NCBI GenBank assembly: GCA_026388185.1
Contig: JAPLKG010000017.1
Location: 222,081-286,080 of the forward strand
DNA from: Candidatus Eisenbacteria bacterium
Lineage (GTDB): Bacteria > Eisenbacteria > RBG-16-71-46 > JAFGJU01
Direction: 5' to 3'
Length of the DNA: 64,000 bases
The notes beneath the pieces were generated by a model, which made no database searches, was not told the origin of the DNA, and saw only the letters and a program-made list of their open reading frames with translations. The first letter of the stretch is position 1, and each line of letters starts with the position of its first letter. Positions 54,458-63,363 of the stretch are shown here, piece after piece. The position numbers were made by a program, and so were the translations under genes.

Positions 54458-55189
54458 CTAGCCCTTCTTCTCGCCGGCGATCGCCCGCTTCTGAGCTTTG
54501 ATCAGTTCATTGATGCCCTTTCTGCCAAGCTCCACCATCGTGTCCATCTCTTCCTTGGTAAACGGCTTCACCTCGGCCGTTCCCTGTATTTCAACGAGGC
54601 GTCCGGATTCCGTCATCGCCACGTTCATGTCCGTGTACGCTCTGCGATCTTCGTCGTAACACAAATCGATAACGACCGCGCCGTCCACGACGCCCAGGCT
54701 GACCGCGGCGACAGGTTCGACGAGCGGCAGCCTTTCAATCGTCCCGGAGGCGACGAGACCGGAGAGCGCGAAGTGCAGGGCAACGAACGCACCCGTAATG
54801 GAAGCGGTTCGCGTTCCTCCGTCGGCCTGAATTACGTCGCAGTCGAGTATTATGCTCCTCTCACCCAGGACCTTGAGATCTGTGACTGCCCTGAGTGCCC
54901 TGCCGATGAGTCTTTGTATCTCCGAGGTTCTTCCTCCGACTCGTCCCCTGTGAGATTCTCTCACGGTCCGCTCCTGCGTGCTTCTCGGAAGCATCCCGTA
55001 TTCGGCGGTCACCCAGCCCGTTCCGGAGCCCTTGAGAAAAGGAGGAACGCTGTGTTCGACGGTGGCCGCACAGATGACCTTCGTGTCTCCAATCTCCATG
55101 AGAACCGACCCGTCGGCGAACTTGAGATAGTCGGTCCGTATCTTGATCTTACGCATCTCGTCAGGTTTTCTTCCATCGACTCTTTTCAT
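54458..55189 (-). CDS. rph: ribonuclease PH
   Basis: 243 residues. Typical start [20 protein letters not shown], then [40 protein letters not shown] (phosphate/RNA contact region) and [21 protein letters not shown] phosphate-dependent 3' exonuclease that trims tRNA precursors; it sits close to a tRNA cluster and beside rdgB, a frequent neighbour in many bacteria. Confidence 0.96.
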   Translation of the reverse strand: MKRVDGRKPDEMRKIKIRTDYLKFADGSVLMEIGDTKVICAATVEHSVPPFLKGSGTGWVTAEYGMLPRSTQERTVRESHRGRVGGRTSEIQRLIGRALRAVTDLKVLGERSIILDCDVIQADGGTRTASITGAFVALHFALSGLVASGTIERLPLVEPVAAVSLGVVDGAVVIDLCYDEDRRAYTDMNVAMTESGRLVEIQGTAEVKPFTKEEMDTMVELGRKGINELIKAQKRAIAGEKKG

Positions 55190-55228
55190 GTTTCACCCCG
55201 TTTCCTGCTCGGTCGTCTACTCGCAGCC

Positions 55229-56047
55229 CTATCTCTCGTACCAGGGGACGTCGGACTGGTTGACCAGTGTTAATCCGTCGATTTCCTGCCCCAGAAAACG
55301 CTCACCGACGTCCTTGAACTTCCTCGGAATATCACTCACGTAGAAATGCCTGAACACTCTTCCCCCGCTTTCGGCCTCCATCCCCTTGTCTTTCAGGATC
55401 GCTATGACTTCGTTGGCCGCCTCCTCACCCGAGTCCACAAGCGTGACGTTCTTCCCCGCGGCCTCCTGGATGATGCCGCGAAGCACCGGATAATGGGTGC
55501 AACCCAAGACCAGCACGTCCACGGCAGCGCGCGTCAGCGCTTCCAGGTATTCATTTGCGACCAGCTTCGCAACGGGGTGAAGTATCCATCCCTCTTCCGC
55601 GAGCGGGACAAAAAGCGGGCATGCCACGGAATGGACCTTCACGGCGGGGTCCAGGGAGGCGATTGCTTTCTCGTACGCGCGACTTTCGACCGTCCCCACG
55701 GTTCCTATGACGCCGACGACCTTCTTCTTGCTAAGATGGACGGCGGCCCTTGCGCTGGAGTCTATCACTCCCACGATCGGCACGTCGAAAGCGCCTCTCA
55801 GCTCCTCGAGCGCCACCGCCGAAACGGTGTTGCACGCAACGACTACGAGTTTGACGCCTCGATTCAGGAGGAATCTCGTGTTTTCAAATGCGAATCGCTT
55901 TACTGTTTCGACCGACTTCGAACCGTATGGCACGCGCGCGGTGTCGCCGAAGTAAACGATGCTCTCGTTCCGAAGTCTCGAAATCAAGTGCTTCACGACG
56001 GTGAGGCCGCCGATTCCCGAATCAAAAATACCTATGGGTGAACCCAT
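55229..56047 (-). CDS. murI: glutamate racemase
   Basis: 272 residues. The two catalytic cysteines are in VVVACNTVSAVALEEL and VLVLGCTHYPVLRG; the N-terminus is IGIFDSGIGGLTVVKHL. It makes D-glutamate for peptidoglycan. ATG with AAGGAG 6 nt upstream. It fits the cell-wall context with the amidase and GerMN genes. Confidence 0.96.
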   Translation of the reverse strand: MGSPIGIFDSGIGGLTVVKHLISRLRNESIVYFGDTARVPYGSKSVETVKRFAFENTRFLLNRGVKLVVVACNTVSAVALEELRGAFDVPIVGVIDSSARAAVHLSKKKVVGVIGTVGTVESRAYEKAIASLDPAVKVHSVACPLFVPLAEEGWILHPVAKLVANEYLEALTRAAVDVLVLGCTHYPVLRGIIQEAAGKNVTLVDSGEEAANEVIAILKDKGMEAESGGRVFRHFYVSDIPRKFKDVGERFLGQEIDGLTLVNQSDVPWYER

Positions 56048-56111
56048 CTGAAGCTCCTTGCGATCTCACGCCAAGCGGCCCGATCTCGCCGGTCCGACAA
56101 CGTCAAAATCG

Positions 56112-56687
56112 CTATTGCCAATCAAACACGCTCAGGGGCTCGGTCAGGTCGTAATGCCCCCCCAGCGAATCGACCGAACTTCCCTCCACCAATATCTGCA
56201 CGTGCGTGATGTCGACGAAGTTCGCCGACACGGTACGAACTATCGAAGCCAGGATCAAATACTCTTCCGTCGAGCCTCCCGTGAAACCACTCTTCAATTC
56301 CCCCGAAAAATCCAGATACGCAGTCCTGCCCGCAATGTAGGCACTCCTCAGTAGAGTTCCCGGAGGAAGAACGCCGATCCCCTTGCCCGTCGGACCCGAA
56401 ATGAGTTCTCTCATGATGCTTGCGAGCAGCGTCGAAGGCTCTGCGGAAGCCATGATGTCCCGCGTGGTCTCGATGGGTTCGGTCCCGTCTTCCGAGCCGA
56501 AATATAGAATCACGGCCTTTGTTCCGACCTCGACTTCTTCCGAGGGCTTGGTCACGGGTTCGCCGGGTTTCTCTACGCCGGCTCTGCGTTTGGAGAAAGT
56601 GACGACCAAGACTATGGCGAGAAGGCACACAATAATGAAAAGGACGAAGTTGAGCCTCTTGGATGCTCTGGTTTTTGATGTGCCCAT
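56112..56687 (-). CDS. membrane-anchored GerMN-domain protein
   Basis: 191 residues. One N-terminal membrane helix (about 13-32), a Pro/Glu linker, and a GerMN/sporulation-type domain with ASIMRELISGPTGKGIGVLP, SAYIAGRTAYLDFSGELKS and EYLILASIVRTVSANFVDIT. GerMN domains are known from spore germination proteins and from cell-envelope proteins of non-sporulating bacteria; pairing with an amidase gene, as here, is common. GGAGG lies 5 nt before the ATG. Confidence 0.88.
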   Translation of the reverse strand: MGTSKTRASKRLNFVLFIIVCLLAIVLVVTFSKRRAGVEKPGEPVTKPSEEVEVGTKAVILYFGSEDGTEPIETTRDIMASAEPSTLLASIMRELISGPTGKGIGVLPPGTLLRSAYIAGRTAYLDFSGELKSGFTGGSTEEYLILASIVRTVSANFVDITHVQILVEGSSVDSLGGHYDLTEPLSVFDWQ

Positions 56688-56726
56688 GCGTGCCTCCGAA
56701 TCGTGCGGACATCTATCGCGGTGCTT

Positions 56727-58184
56727 CTATCTCGCTCCTTCGTTCACAAACTCGCCGATACCCTCTGCGATTGCTGCAGCAATTCTATGCCGGGACGAGG
56801 AATCTAGCAAGAGAGCTTCGTCGCCGGGATTCGTCAAGAATCCGCAGCACACAAGTACGGACGGCATGTCGACCCCCTCAAGTGCAACTGCCGGGACTCT
56901 GCGCAATCCCAACTCCTTGAGATTCGTGGCACTGCCGAGCCTGTCGGAAATGCCCCCGGCAAGAGAAAGGCTGGCGCGAGCGTGCCTCTCGGAGGCGCCT
57001 TTCCACGAGCTCACCTGGACACCGCCGATCGCCGGCTCCGAAGCCGAGACCCCATCACCACCCGGCGCCTTGTAGACTTCAAGACAATACCCGCTGGCTC
57101 CGGGAGACGCGTAACCGTCGCAGTGAATGCTCACAAAAATGTCACCATGAGCTGCGTTGGCCTCGACGGCCCTTGTTTCCGGAGTTTGTTCGGAGTCGTC
57201 TTCTCTCGTCAGTACTACTTCGAGCGTCCCGGTCTTTGAGAGGAAACCCTTGATGTCTCGAGCGATATCGAGATTTACTTGTTTCTCAACCGCTCCACCC
57301 TTGCCCTTCACGCCCTCGTCGGAACCTCCATGGCCGGGGTCGAGCACGACCACCCGGTACTTGCCGCCAGACAGCTCCCCGCCAAACGGGGCAAGACTCA
57401 TCTCACGCATCTGTGAGTCGGACGAGGTGAAACCGATGGCAATCCTTTCGGGTCCTGTCTCGCGCTTTAGACTGTAACCGAGAGTGTGAGAATCCAGCGC
57501 CATTCGGAGCTCGACCCCCTTGGCGCTCTGACTGACCAGAAGCTTCTTGACAAGACCGGCCTTGGCGGACGAGGGTTTTGCGGAGACGACTGCATTTTCG
57601 AGAAGTATCACAAACGACTCTTTGGAAAGAGAAACGGGCAAGTACTCAACCTTCCCCTGGCTCTCGACGGTAACATACGTGAACTCGCCCGACGTTTCGA
57701 GACCGATCCTCACCGGCACGCTGCCCTCTCTCAGGAGAGAAAGGGTCTGATTGTCGGCGCTCCACGCGACTCTCTTCTGTGAGAACTGAGGCACAACTTC
57801 GAGAAGAAACTCGACGGGCACGTAAGGCACACCTCTGACGAAGAGAACGGGCGCTCCCAGCACGAAGGTTTGGTCCCCGACAGCCAGGATGGGGCTTCCG
57901 ACGGTGAATCGGATCCTCGTGCCCTCAACGTTGAGGACGGCCTTCCTGGTCTCCGCCTTCCAGAACTTGGTCGCTCCCAAGAGGAGAGCGGCGTCGTCCA
58001 TGGAAACGTAGTCCCTGCCCTGTATCCTCGTCGACTTGCGGGCCTCGGCGCTGACGTAGGAAGGCGCAAGACCGGGGAGGATCGCAACAAGGAGGATCGC
58101 GACGAGCAAGACGGAAATGGGAGACAGTGGTGTCATGGTGCGGTCTCTGACTCTCGGCACGGTGTCATTCAGTCTTCCGGTCAC
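56727..58184 (-). CDS. exported N-acetylmuramoyl-L-alanine amidase-like protein
   Basis: 485 residues. Signal peptide, then a copper-amine-oxidase-N-like domain (about 48-135, GRDYVSMDDAALLLGATKFW), a linker region, and an Amidase_3 domain (about 275-480). Zinc ligands are present in VVLDPGHGGSDEG (H), GGAVEKQVNLDIA (E) and SIHCDGY (H). The later motif that normally reads VExGFxxN reads VLVCCGFLTNPGDE, so the usual catalytic glutamate is replaced by cysteine. It may be inactive or work differently. A GTG at 58184 overlaps smpB by 20 nt; an ATG at 58136 would also give a good signal peptide. Confidence 0.85.
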   Translation of the reverse strand: MTGRLNDTVPRVRDRTMTPLSPISVLLVAILLVAILPGLAPSYVSAEARKSTRIQGRDYVSMDDAALLLGATKFWKAETRKAVLNVEGTRIRFTVGSPILAVGDQTFVLGAPVLFVRGVPYVPVEFLLEVVPQFSQKRVAWSADNQTLSLLREGSVPVRIGLETSGEFTYVTVESQGKVEYLPVSLSKESFVILLENAVVSAKPSSAKAGLVKKLLVSQSAKGVELRMALDSHTLGYSLKRETGPERIAIGFTSSDSQMREMSLAPFGGELSGGKYRVVVLDPGHGGSDEGVKGKGGAVEKQVNLDIARDIKGFLSKTGTLEVVLTREDDSEQTPETRAVEANAAHGDIFVSIHCDGYASPGASGYCLEVYKAPGGDGVSASEPAIGGVQVSSWKGASERHARASLSLAGGISDRLGSATNLKELGLRRVPAVALEGVDMPSVLVCCGFLTNPGDEALLLDSSSRHRIAAAIAEGIGEFVNEGAR

Positions 58185-58647
58185 GCCTTCGTCCCTTGAG
58201 AGCTCTTTCTATCTCGCGTTCCTGTTCCCTTCGAGCGATGCTTTCTCTCTTGTCGTATTTCTTCTTGCCCTTCACGAGCGCCAGCTCAACCTTAGCATGC
58301 TTTCCCTTGAAATATACGTTCAAAGGCACGAGCGTAAGCCCCCGCTCGTTGATTTTTCCGGCCAGCCTGCGGATTTCTTGCTTGTTGAGCAACAGCTTCC
58401 TTGTTCGCAAGGGATCGTGGTTGAAACTGCTGGCTTCGTCGTAAGGACTTACGTGCATGTTGTGCAGAAAAACTTCGCCGCCGTCGACGGTAGCATATCC
58501 GTCCCTGATGTTCGCCTTGCCTTCCCGCAGAGACTTGACCTCGCTGCCGACCAAGACTATTCCGGCCTCCATGGTTTCAAGTACGAAGTAGAGGTAGCGG
58601 GCCTTGCGGTTTGCGCAAACTTGTTTGATCGTTGTTTCGGGACACAT
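58165..58647 (-). CDS. smpB: SsrA-binding protein SmpB
   Basis: 160 residues from the ATG at 58647; the frame is open further upstream but that part is not conserved and contains the 58677-58785 repeats. Motifs VCANRKARYLYFVLETMEAG, LVGSEVKSLREGKANIRDGY and the basic tail KGKKKYDKRESIARREQERE are typical. It carries tmRNA to stalled ribosomes. No SD is visible and a promoter at 58655-58683 would place the transcript start on or next to the ATG. Confidence 0.94.
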   Translation of the reverse strand: MCPETTIKQVCANRKARYLYFVLETMEAGIVLVGSEVKSLREGKANIRDGYATVDGGEVFLHNMHVSPYDEASSFNHDPLRTRKLLLNKQEIRRLAGKINERGLTLVPLNVYFKGKHAKVELALVKGKKKYDKRESIARREQEREIERALKGRRRDRKTE

Positions 58648-58654
58648 CGTGCGA

Positions 58655-58683
58655 TTGATAACAGATGGAGCCGTCGGTTTCAA
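58655..58683 (-). promoter_or_regulatory. candidate promoter of smpB (leaderless)
   Basis: TTGAAA, 17 bp, TATCAA on the minus strand. The -10 box is only about 7 nt before the ATG of smpB. Confidence 0.45.
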
Positions 58684-58785
58684 CAGGTTAAAGTCTATCC
58701 AGGATGTCGTTGTCGACCGGGAGCTGGCCGTTCGCAGCGGGCTATCGTGTTTCAACGAACCAGAAGTCTATCCAGGATATCGTTG
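58677..58785. repeat. two-copy imperfect 36/37-nt repeat with 36-nt spacer
   Basis: Both copies (58677-58712 and 58749-58785) start with GTTTCAAC and end with AAGTCTATCCAGGAT, then G or A, then TCGTTG; only the middle 6-7 nt differ more. Size, spacing and the GTTTCAAC end are CRISPR-like, but there are just two copies and no cas gene. Confidence 0.6.
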
Positions 58786-58810
58786 CGCCGAAACGCAAAT
58801 ATGCTATTAT
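58783..58810 (+). promoter_or_regulatory. promoter of tRNA-Leu
   Basis: TTGCGC, 16 bp, TATTAT with a TGC extension on the plus strand, about 46 nt before the tRNA. The -35 box overlaps the end of the second repeat copy. Confidence 0.5.
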
Positions 58811-58862
58811 TCTCCCGCAAGAGAGGTTGACGCGAGGCTAGAGAGTCACGCAGGAAGCGCGT

Positions 58863-58949
58863 GCGGAAGTGGCGGAATTGGCAGACGCGCTGGGTTCAGG
58901 GTCCAGTGAGGGTAACCTCTTGGGGGTTCAAATCCCCCCTTCCGCACCA
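58863..58949 (+). tRNA. tRNA-Leu (anticodon CAG)
   Basis: 87 nt with encoded CCA and the long variable arm of class II tRNAs. Acceptor GCGGAAG/CTTCCGC, anticodon loop TTCAGGG, T-loop GTTCAAA. Confidence 0.96.
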
Positions 58950-59043
58950 TGCATCACCCTTTTCAGCGCCCCATTGATCGCCCGCGATGGCTCCACGCCG
59001 AGCCCCGGGCCATCTACTCTTGCTATTCAGTCCCGTTACCGGC

Positions 59044-59394
59044 TCATTCCGATGTCTGAGGCAGCTGCAAATCAGGAGGACCCTGGGTGGCTTTTGTGGC
59101 AAGAGAGGGTTTCTGCTTCCTGAGCTCCCGCTTTACTGTCTCGAGCTCCCGTTCGCTCAGACCGTAGATATCCTTGATGGTCTTCTCGCAGTATCTTCCC
59201 TTCCAATCCCTGCCGAATTTCCTCAACGATGTTCTCTCGATGCCGGTCTTGGACTCTCTGCTTTCGGATACACCTCGAGGTGTACCTCCCCTCACGACTC
59301 GTTGCTCGGGTTGAGCACAGGAGAGGGTCATAACAAGGAAAAATGTGAGGGCAAGGAGCTTCCGCACGGGCGAACCCCGCGTAATGAGTGACAT
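59044..59394 (-). CDS. small lipoprotein of unknown function
   Basis: 116 residues. Lipoprotein signal with lipobox LTLSC (C26). The mature part is charged and helical (GLSERELETVKRELRKQ). No family recognised. It stands alone, convergent with tRNA-Leu. The SD is weak, so the call rests mainly on the lipobox. Confidence 0.6.
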   Translation of the reverse strand: MSLITRGSPVRKLLALTFFLVMTLSCAQPEQRVVRGGTPRGVSESRESKTGIERTSLRKFGRDWKGRYCEKTIKDIYGLSERELETVKRELRKQKPSLATKATQGPPDLQLPQTSE

Positions 59395-59579
59395 AACCGC
59401 ACAACCGTGCCGTCACCCTAACAGAAGCTCAACTGCAGTTCAACTCCAAAAACGAAGATGCTACAGAGTCACCTACTGACCGGAGCGCGCGCCATACTAC
59501 GTCACTCGTCCGAATACAAAACCCTGAGCCTCGGTGCTCCCCGCGACCTGTCAGCCAAAGCGGTAGATGTGAAAACCTG

Positions 59580-61445
59580 TCAGCGCAATACAACTAACTT
59601 CTGGACACCGCCTCTGGCACACCCACCTGCCAAGAAACGCGCAAAGTAGACCCCGGGTCTCACCTCCTTACCTCTCTCGTCCCTACCGTCCCACAATACC
59701 TCTCCCTCCCCCCCAGAACACTCTATACGCCTCACTAACCTCCCAGATAAATCCAGCACCTCAAACTCCGCCTCTCTCCTGGCCCCAGCGTAGTAACCCA
59801 ACATGAAGCCTACCCCTGACGGATTGGGCCTCACTCCGATGAAGCCTACTCTCACACCTCCCTCACACGGCCGCACCAACACAGGGCCCGCCTCCTCACA
59901 CAACTCCCCAAAAGGCGACTCAACCTCCAACCAATATCGATACCTCCTGCCCAACTCCACCGTGCTGTCTACAAAACTCTCAACGTCCACCAATGGCTCT
60001 ACCGTGTACACCAACTCCCTCTCTCCCTCTGCATCAGGCTCTCCACAACCACCTGCGTCTGCACGGTACACGTTGAACCTCACCTGCCCCCGACAGCTCC
60101 ACTCAACCACCACCCGCTCCCCCTCTACACGAGCGCTGAAACCCTTGACCCACGGCTCGGACAGAAAATCATCTGAATACCGAGCCCAGATGTCATAGTC
60201 ACTCCCACTCGGACCACGACTCCGCTCCCACACTACCCATACCCTCCCTCCTGTACCTACACCCACATCCGGCCACTCATCTGTTGCCGCAAGCTCGCTG
60301 TCAGGCTCTGTCACCATCTCCTCTCCCGTCCACCAGCAATCCGACCACCGGCTCACGTACACATCTCCCTTGTACACGTTGTCATGATCCGCCCTGGCCC
60401 ACGCAACCACCGGCCCACCCTCCACACTACCGCTCACCATGAGACCGTAATCCCACTCACTCGGGTCAGCAGGTGGCAAAGGGATTGAACCACTGATACT
60501 CCAACCCGCACCATCCCAAAAACCAGCACAAATGTTAGAAGTGGTGTCAAAATACACTATCCATGGACCCTCACCACTACTGAAACATATCTTCGGGCCC
60601 CCACCCCTGATCGAAAGAGGAGACTCTCTCCAGGTGCCCTCATCCCGGTACACGCAGTGAAGCGTATCAACGTGATCCATCGCTTCCCACACAACCCAAG
60701 GCACACCCAAGCCAGAGACCGCTATGTCAGGATACCCATCCTGAACCTCCGGATGATCTATGTGCTCCAAAGATGACCAAACGCCATCCACACGATTCCG
60801 AAAGAAAAGATCAAGGTCGTACCCAGGGTGTCTGTTCACAAAGGCACCAACCACAGCCCAAACCGACGTCGTGTCCACGCACCCCATCTCATAGCCCTGC
60901 CCTTCAATACCTGCCGCATACAGCGTCTCAGGCTCACACCATCCTGCACCTGCCCAGTGCGTCGTCAACACGTCACAGTACGGCGACGTACCCCCACGAT
61001 AACGCTCCCAAACCACCCACGGAATACCGTCCTCCCCGATGCAAGCCATATGCCACGCATCCTTCTGCACATTGTCCGGGTGCACCCTCTCCTCGGGTGT
61101 CCAACCTTCCCCTCTCCAACGAGAATACATAATCTCAAAATCACCCTGACTAGCATCAATACCCATCCAAAACACCCAAGCCGTCCCCGCACTGTCAACA
61201 ACCACCATAGGACTCCAGTCATAAGACGTGTCTTCCACGTTCACCTGCATCTCAGGACTCCACGTAGCTGCAAGAACGGGCGATGCTGTTGGAAGGAAAA
61301 AACCACAGGACAGAACAGAGGTTGTCAAGAGCAGTACTGTGGAGGCAAGGACATGCATGTGGCCAAGATCGCGGCCAAACCAGTGGCCGAAACCCAGCCT
61401 TCCGCCTTGCCTGCGTGAAATAGCCCCCTCGCGAGCGAACCCCAT
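59580..61445 (-). CDS. exported beta-propeller protein with FlgD-like C-terminal domain
   Basis: 621 residues from the ATG at 61445, which has GAGG 8 nt upstream (a TTG at 61469 is also open). The signal sequence follows a 30-residue basic head. The body repeats blades with the pattern GxPWVVWE (VWVVWERSRGPSGSDYDIWA) as in BNR/sialidase-like propellers. It ends in a FlgD-Ig-like domain (VLDLSGRLVRRIEC, WDGRDERGKEVRPGVYFARF) like the C25 peptidase, so both may use the same export route. The coding strand is extremely G-rich and C-poor compared with neighbours. Confidence 0.82.
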   Translation of the reverse strand: MGFAREGAISRRQGGRLGFGHWFGRDLGHMHVLASTVLLLTTSVLSCGFFLPTASPVLAATWSPEMQVNVEDTSYDWSPMVVVDSAGTAWVFWMGIDASQGDFEIMYSRWRGEGWTPEERVHPDNVQKDAWHMACIGEDGIPWVVWERYRGGTSPYCDVLTTHWAGAGWCEPETLYAAGIEGQGYEMGCVDTTSVWAVVGAFVNRHPGYDLDLFFRNRVDGVWSSLEHIDHPEVQDGYPDIAVSGLGVPWVVWEAMDHVDTLHCVYRDEGTWRESPLSIRGGGPKICFSSGEGPWIVYFDTTSNICAGFWDGAGWSISGSIPLPPADPSEWDYGLMVSGSVEGGPVVAWARADHDNVYKGDVYVSRWSDCWWTGEEMVTEPDSELAATDEWPDVGVGTGGRVWVVWERSRGPSGSDYDIWARYSDDFLSEPWVKGFSARVEGERVVVEWSCRGQVRFNVYRADAGGCGEPDAEGERELVYTVEPLVDVESFVDSTVELGRRYRYWLEVESPFGELCEEAGPVLVRPCEGGVRVGFIGVRPNPSGVGFMLGYYAGARREAEFEVLDLSGRLVRRIECSGGEGEVLWDGRDERGKEVRPGVYFARFLAGGCARGGVQKLVVLR

Positions 61446-61508
61446 ATCACAGACCTCGAGTGAAACCAAGGTACACTTCGCCGTAAACCAAACTTCTGCC
61501 GCAGCACA

Positions 61509-61537
61509 AACCTAGGACTCCGGCCCCTCTCTGTCAA
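61509..61537 (-). promoter_or_regulatory. promoter of the beta-propeller gene
   Basis: TTGACA, 17 bp, TAGGTT on the minus strand; leader about 57 nt to the preferred ATG. Confidence 0.6.
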
Positions 61538-61658
61538 CACATTTCCGCGAGTCACAGATGCTATCCCACAAGAACGTCTCCGCTTCCAGCTACAGAACTC
61601 TCGAAAGTACCGGCGGCCTGCCCCTGGCTCTTGCCGCCTAGCGGGACACCGGCCCGCC

Positions 61659-62300
61659 CTACCTGAACAGTGCTTTTATGGCACCCCAGGGCTCAGGAAC
61701 AATGTCGGTGGCGCAACCATTAGGCCCGCCCGGACTCGGAGGGCATTTTGTCCCGAGCGGAGGCTCTGTTCCGCTGTAAGGACTGAGCGCGTCGAAAATG
61801 TACCAGTCCTGGCTTCCGGACGGCTTCCTTCCCACGGAACGGTTCGAACCGCCCGCAGCCTTTCCGTAGGTATAAGAGTCCACTTGGAAGCTGTCTGCTC
61901 CGACAAACCTCCACAGGCGAACGGTGTCTCCCGTGTTGGCAAGACTCAGCCCGTAAGCAGGATATCCGTTCGCGCGCTCCCAGGCGTAGGACTGGCTGCC
62001 GTAGACAGCGAGGTGGCCTTGCGCCGGGATGGTGCCAGAAAGCCCGTACCTCCACGTCGTGTCGGCGTCGGCGATGCGATATCCGTCGAGAACGGCCGGC
62101 GATTCGGAGTTGTTGTAGATTTCTACCCACTCGTCGTCGCGGTAGTTGTACACACTGTCACCGTTCCAGTCAATGGAAGGGGAAGGCAAAATCTCGTTGA
62201 TGACAACGTCGGCGGAACACAATACGGGAAAGAGAACAATACCGAAGAGAACAATGGAGAGAACAACCACGAGCGGAAGAGCGAAGGCAATGCGTTTCAT
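61659..62300 (-). CDS. exported lamin-tail-domain protein with C-terminal WGAIKALFR tail
   Basis: 213 residues. Signal peptide about 1-30. A lamin-tail (LTD) domain follows: VVINEILPSPSIDWNGDS, DDEWVEIYNNSESPAVLDGY and GDTVRLWRF. LTD domains in bacteria occur in extracellular proteins and may bind surfaces. The last residues, EPWGAIKALFR, match the tail of the unrelated exported protein at 26252-26953. AGGGAGG lies 8 nt before the ATG. Confidence 0.85.
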   Translation of the reverse strand: MKRIAFALPLVVVLSIVLFGIVLFPVLCSADVVINEILPSPSIDWNGDSVYNYRDDEWVEIYNNSESPAVLDGYRIADADTTWRYGLSGTIPAQGHLAVYGSQSYAWERANGYPAYGLSLANTGDTVRLWRFVGADSFQVDSYTYGKAAGGSNRSVGRKPSGSQDWYIFDALSPYSGTEPPLGTKCPPSPGGPNGCATDIVPEPWGAIKALFR

Positions 62301-62391
62301 TCTTTCATCCTCCCTTCATCCCAATCACCACACACTTGCCTTGGAACTGACTGAATCGAGAGAACTGTAGCTGGAAAGGCGGGATGTTATC

Positions 62392-63339
62392 TTACGGAAT
62401 GATTTTGGTTCCGGCCTTGCCGTCGATGGCGCGGCCTATTTCATCGCAAGACGTGATTATTACTTCCTTACCACCTCCCTCCAAAAACTCGACGGCAGCC
62501 TGTATCTTGGGCCCCATGCTTCCGGGGGCGAACTCGCCCGCGGCAAGGTATCTCTTGGCCTCGGCGGCGGACATGAGGTCGATGTCGTACTGGTCGGGCT
62601 TGCCGAAATGGAGGGCCACCTTGGAAACGGCAGTAGCTATGACGAAGGCTTCGACGTTCAGCACTGCGGCAAGCACACTCGATGCAAAATCCTTGTCTAT
62701 GACTGCTTCCACCCCTTTGAGCATGCCTTCGGGGGTTTCGACGACGGGAATCCCACCGCCCCCAACTCCTATGACGATCCTACCGGCCTTTACCAGTTCG
62801 CGAATGACTTCTGCTTCCACGATCTTGAGCGGTCTGGGTGAGGGCACCACCCTTCTGTAACCCCTTCCAGCATCCTCGACCACGGACCATCCCTTTTCGC
62901 TTGCCAGTCTCTGAGCCGTTGACCTGTCGTAGAACGGCCCTATCGGCTTGGTGGGCTTCAGGAAGGCCGGATCGTCGGAATCAACGATCACCTGAGTGAC
63001 CACAGTCACGACGCTCTTGTCTATTCCCGCTCTCTTGAGCTCGTTGTAGAACACCTGCTGAATCATGTAACCCAGGCCGCCCTGGGAATCGGCGCCACAA
63101 ATGTCAAGCGGCATGGGCGGTACGATGTCCTTTGCGGCCTCATTCCGTATGACGATGTTTCCGACAATCGGGCCGTTCCCGTGGGTCACGATGAGCCGCG
63201 TTCCCTTCCTTATCGTGTCGACGAGCTGGACCACGGTCGCGCGCGTAACTTCGATTTGCTCGTCGATCTTCCCGGTCCCTCGCTCGGGGATTATCGCGTT
63301 GCCGCCGAGCGCGAGGACCATGCTCTTAAACGCACTCAA
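62392..63339 (-). CDS. arcC: carbamate kinase
   Basis: 315 residues, amino-acid-kinase fold. Signatures VLALGGNAIIPERGTGKIDE, LIVTHGNGPIVGNIVIRNEA, GVGGGGIPVVE and IDKDFASSVLA are intact. It makes ATP from carbamoyl phosphate (arginine, agmatine or purine breakdown) or runs in reverse. No arginine deiminase or ornithine carbamoyltransferase is in the window. The TTG at 63339 has GGAGG 7 nt upstream; it follows the aminotransferase by 24 nt. Confidence 0.95.
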   Translation of the reverse strand: MSAFKSMVLALGGNAIIPERGTGKIDEQIEVTRATVVQLVDTIRKGTRLIVTHGNGPIVGNIVIRNEAAKDIVPPMPLDICGADSQGGLGYMIQQVFYNELKRAGIDKSVVTVVTQVIVDSDDPAFLKPTKPIGPFYDRSTAQRLASEKGWSVVEDAGRGYRRVVPSPRPLKIVEAEVIRELVKAGRIVIGVGGGGIPVVETPEGMLKGVEAVIDKDFASSVLAAVLNVEAFVIATAVSKVALHFGKPDQYDIDLMSAAEAKRYLAAGEFAPGSMGPKIQAAVEFLEGGGKEVIITSCDEIGRAIDGKAGTKIIP

Positions 63340-63363
63340 TAACGTCCCTCCGTCAATGCCGCC

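Noticed and set aside
61659-61720. VPEP near the C-terminus of the lamin-tail protein as a PEP-CTERM signal
   Set aside because: PEP-CTERM needs a following hydrophobic helix and a basic end; here only nine residues follow (WGAIKALFR) without a helix.
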